Position numbers and translations under genes: made by a program | The notes under the pieces: generated by a model | Database searches by the model: none | Told to the model about the DNA's origin: nothing | Seen by the model: only the letters and a program-made list of their open reading frames with translations | Part shown: piece after piece, positions 51,885-54,245 of the stretch | Numbering within the stretch: the stretch's first letter is position 1 | Layout: every line of letters starts with the position of its first letter | Source: CAYNSB01 sp964399625 | Lineage (GTDB): Bacteria > Planctomycetota > Phycisphaerae > Phycisphaerales > UBA1924 | Reading direction: 5' to 3' | NCBI GenBank assembly: GCA_964399625.1 | Contig: CAYNSB010000027.1 | Coordinates: forward strand, 1-54,245 | DNA: 54,245 nt

Positions 51885-52751
51885 ATGTCCACCGCCCCCG
51901 CCGACCGCCACCGATTGCGCGCGTTCGAAATCTGGGGCGGGAACGAGGCCACATCGGAGCGCGTCTCGGTGCCCGGGTTCGATGCGCAGGTCATCTGCGA
52001 GCCGTTTGAATCGAGCGCTGGCGGCGACCTTCGCTACATGTCGACGTGCGCGATGGGCAACATCGTCCGCTTCACGCTCGCTGACATTTCCGGGCACGGC
52101 GCGAGCGCGTCGGCCATGGCGCTCCGTCTGCGCGAGCTGATGCGCAAGCACATCAACAAGCCCAATCCCACCAAGTTCGCCCGCGCCCTCAATCACGAGT
52201 TCTCCCGATTGCAGTCCGAAGGCATCTTCGCGACCGCGGTCATCTGCACGTACTTTGCGCCCACCGACCACCTCATCATCTGTAACGCCGGGCACCCGCG
52301 CCCGCTCTTCTTCCGCGCGGCAACCGGGCAGTGGACGCTCCTCGACCAGAACTCTCCCGGCAACCTCGCGCAAGACCACGCGAAGGAGGCGGGCGTCGGC
52401 AATCTTCCGCTCGGCATCATCGAGCAGACCAACTACCCGCAATACGCGATGCGCCTCGCGCCCGGAGACATCGTCATCTCTTACAGCGATGCGCTCATTG
52501 AGGCCGCCGACCCTGCAGGCAAGCAACTCGGCGAGCAGGGGCTCCTGGCCTTCGCGTCAAAGCTCGACCACACGCGGCCCGACGATCTCGCCTCAACGCT
52601 CGCCAAGCTCGTCAAGGACTACCGCGGCGGCAAACCCCTCGATGACGATGTGTCCATCCTCGCGTTCTACCACAACGCCACCAACCCCGATCGCATGGCG
52701 CTCGGGGAACGCCTCAAGGTCCTCGGCCGCATGGTCGGGTTCATGAAGTAG
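51885..52751 (+). CDS. SpoIIE/RsbU-type PP2C Ser/Thr phosphatase
   Basis: A 288-residue single-domain phosphatase of the SpoIIE/RsbU (PPM) type. Metal-coordinating and core motifs are visible: SSAGGDLRY (about 44-52), TLADISGHGASASAM with the family DxxGHG, CNAGHPRPLF, GDIVISYSDALIEA and DDDVSILAF near the end. It lacks an attached sensor or response-regulator domain, so its input must come from another protein. Relatives dephosphorylate anti-anti-sigma factors. Two ATGs are adjacent (51882 and 51885); I chose 51885 because the AGGAG at 51873-51877 is then 7 bases away rather than 4. It lies 27 bases before the lipoprotein gene. No STAS or anti-sigma kinase gene is in the window. Confidence 0.87.
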   Translation: MSTAPADRHRLRAFEIWGGNEATSERVSVPGFDAQVICEPFESSAGGDLRYMSTCAMGNIVRFTLADISGHGASASAMALRLRELMRKHINKPNPTKFARALNHEFSRLQSEGIFATAVICTYFAPTDHLIICNAGHPRPLFFRAATGQWTLLDQNSPGNLAQDHAKEAGVGNLPLGIIEQTNYPQYAMRLAPGDIVISYSDALIEAADPAGKQLGEQGLLAFASKLDHTRPDDLASTLAKLVKDYRGGKPLDDDVSILAFYHNATNPDRMALGERLKVLGRMVGFMK

Positions 52752-52778
52752 ACGTCGCCCTGAACAAAGAGATGCTCA

Positions 52779-53225
52779 ATGTTGAAACTCGTGGCCCTTG
52801 GCTCGATTACCGTCCTCGCCGGTTGCGGCACATCCATCAACGTCGTGTGCAGCCCGAACGCGCACGTCGGTGAGGTGCACACGGCTCATCTGGTGCAGAA
52901 CCACACGCCGCCCAACGACATGGATGCCAAGATGCAGGCGGCGCTCGCGGCCCAGGATCTTCAGGTCACGGTCAGCGCTTCGGATGCCGATGGTCACGGC
53001 GACCTGTTGGTCAAGTACAACGACCACTGGAACTGGGACATGGCGATGTACCTCCACTCGCTCGAACTCCAGGTCTATGACGGCAAGACGCAGGCGGTGC
53101 TCGCGACCAGTCGCTGGTCGGATGGCGCGATGCACGGGTTTCGCGACTCCGGCAAGGCCGCGGCCGACCTTGTGCGGGAGACCTTCGTGAAACTCGGCAT
53201 CCCAACCAAGCCGCCCGCATCCTGA
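52779..53225 (+). CDS. Small lipoprotein of unknown function
   Basis: A 148-residue protein with a short lipoprotein signal (MLKLVALGSITVLAGC); the lipobox LAGC predicts lipidated Cys16. The mature part has KYNDHWNWDMAMYLHSLELQ in its middle and SRWSDGAMHGF near the end, then a helix (AAADLVRETFVKL). The pattern of a two-stranded hairpin, W/Y-rich strand and closing helix resembles small periplasmic lipoproteins that copy a TolB-like or DUF4136-like fold, but I cannot assign a family. It starts 27 bases after the phosphatase gene on the same strand, so the two are probably co-transcribed. Location in the outer or inner membrane cannot be decided (residue +2 is Gly). Confidence 0.7.
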   Translation: MLKLVALGSITVLAGCGTSINVVCSPNAHVGEVHTAHLVQNHTPPNDMDAKMQAALAAQDLQVTVSASDADGHGDLLVKYNDHWNWDMAMYLHSLELQVYDGKTQAVLATSRWSDGAMHGFRDSGKAAADLVRETFVKLGIPTKPPAS

Positions 53226-53253
53226 GCCACGGCCAAGGCCGACTTGCCGCTAT

Positions 53254-53278
53254 CATCCTTTCGCACTGTGAAAGGATG
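53254..53278 (+). promoter_or_regulatory. Hairpin covering the ribosome-binding site of the MoxR gene
   Basis: CATCCTTTC (53254-53262) and GAAAGGATG (53270-53278) pair perfectly over 9 bp around a 7-base loop. The right arm contains AAAGGA, the only Shine-Dalgarno-like sequence before the ATG at 53282. No T-run follows, so it is not a normal terminator. A translational control element is plausible. Confidence 0.55.
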
Positions 53279-53281
53279 CAC

Positions 53282-54245
<964 letters not shown>

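Overview
The window looks like chromosomal DNA from a GC-rich planctomycete of the Phycisphaerae type. This is inferred from gene content, not from an rRNA gene, which is absent. The main clue is that thirteen secreted proteins end in the same roughly 60-residue, six-cysteine, dockerin-like module ending in Gly-Cys-Pro. I know this module as the 'GC-type dockerin' of Phycisphaerae. A VPxPAG/poly-Arg C-terminal sorting signal, Hanks-type kinases with C-terminal TPRs, an extracytoplasmic multihaem cytochrome and an O/P-type porin fit the same group.

Layout. 1-9755: the 5' part of a GDP-mannose 3,5-epimerase-like gene (minus), a porin (plus), then a long minus-strand run. That run is a CpcT/CpeT-like lipoprotein, an amidohydrolase lipoprotein, a 66-aa membrane protein, cysS, a GT-C glycosyltransferase, a PAP2 phosphatase and a GH57 glycosidase. 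Three of its junctions are 4-bp GTGA stop/start overlaps. 9946-16245: three minus-strand dockerin proteins, two built from WNG-type propeller repeats. 16333-17457: class I fructose-bisphosphate aldolase with a clear terminator. 17575-22746: two tandem paralogous membrane Ser/Thr kinases with TPRs. 23251-30721: a dockerin lectin-like protein, an aldo/keto reductase, a PEP-CTERM-like protein, ychF, a dockerin protein of unknown function and a dockerin endonuclease/exonuclease/phosphatase. 30955-34162: two tiny Cys-rich secreted proteins beside an ABC exporter. 34252-47105: a dense minus-strand block of six dockerin proteins: three paralogous matrixin-like proteases, an HAF-repeat protein, a five-haem cytochrome c and a YVTN-like propeller. 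47301-51718: lpdA and a reprolysin-like protease with calcium-binding repeats, an NHL-like propeller and a dockerin. 51885-54245: a SpoIIE-type phosphatase, a small lipoprotein and a MoxR AAA ATPase cut by the window edge.

How the parts may work together. The dockerin set (proteases, nuclease/phosphatase, cytochrome, propellers, lectin-like fold) looks like the cargo of a surface or extracellular assembly that is not a classical cellulosome. No cohesin-like receptor is recognisable here, so the docking partner is the missing piece. The last ~360 bases have a sharply different codon usage and about 74% GC within one gene, which could mark a recombination point or an assembly join. All functional calls rest on reading motifs and recalling families; no searches were run.
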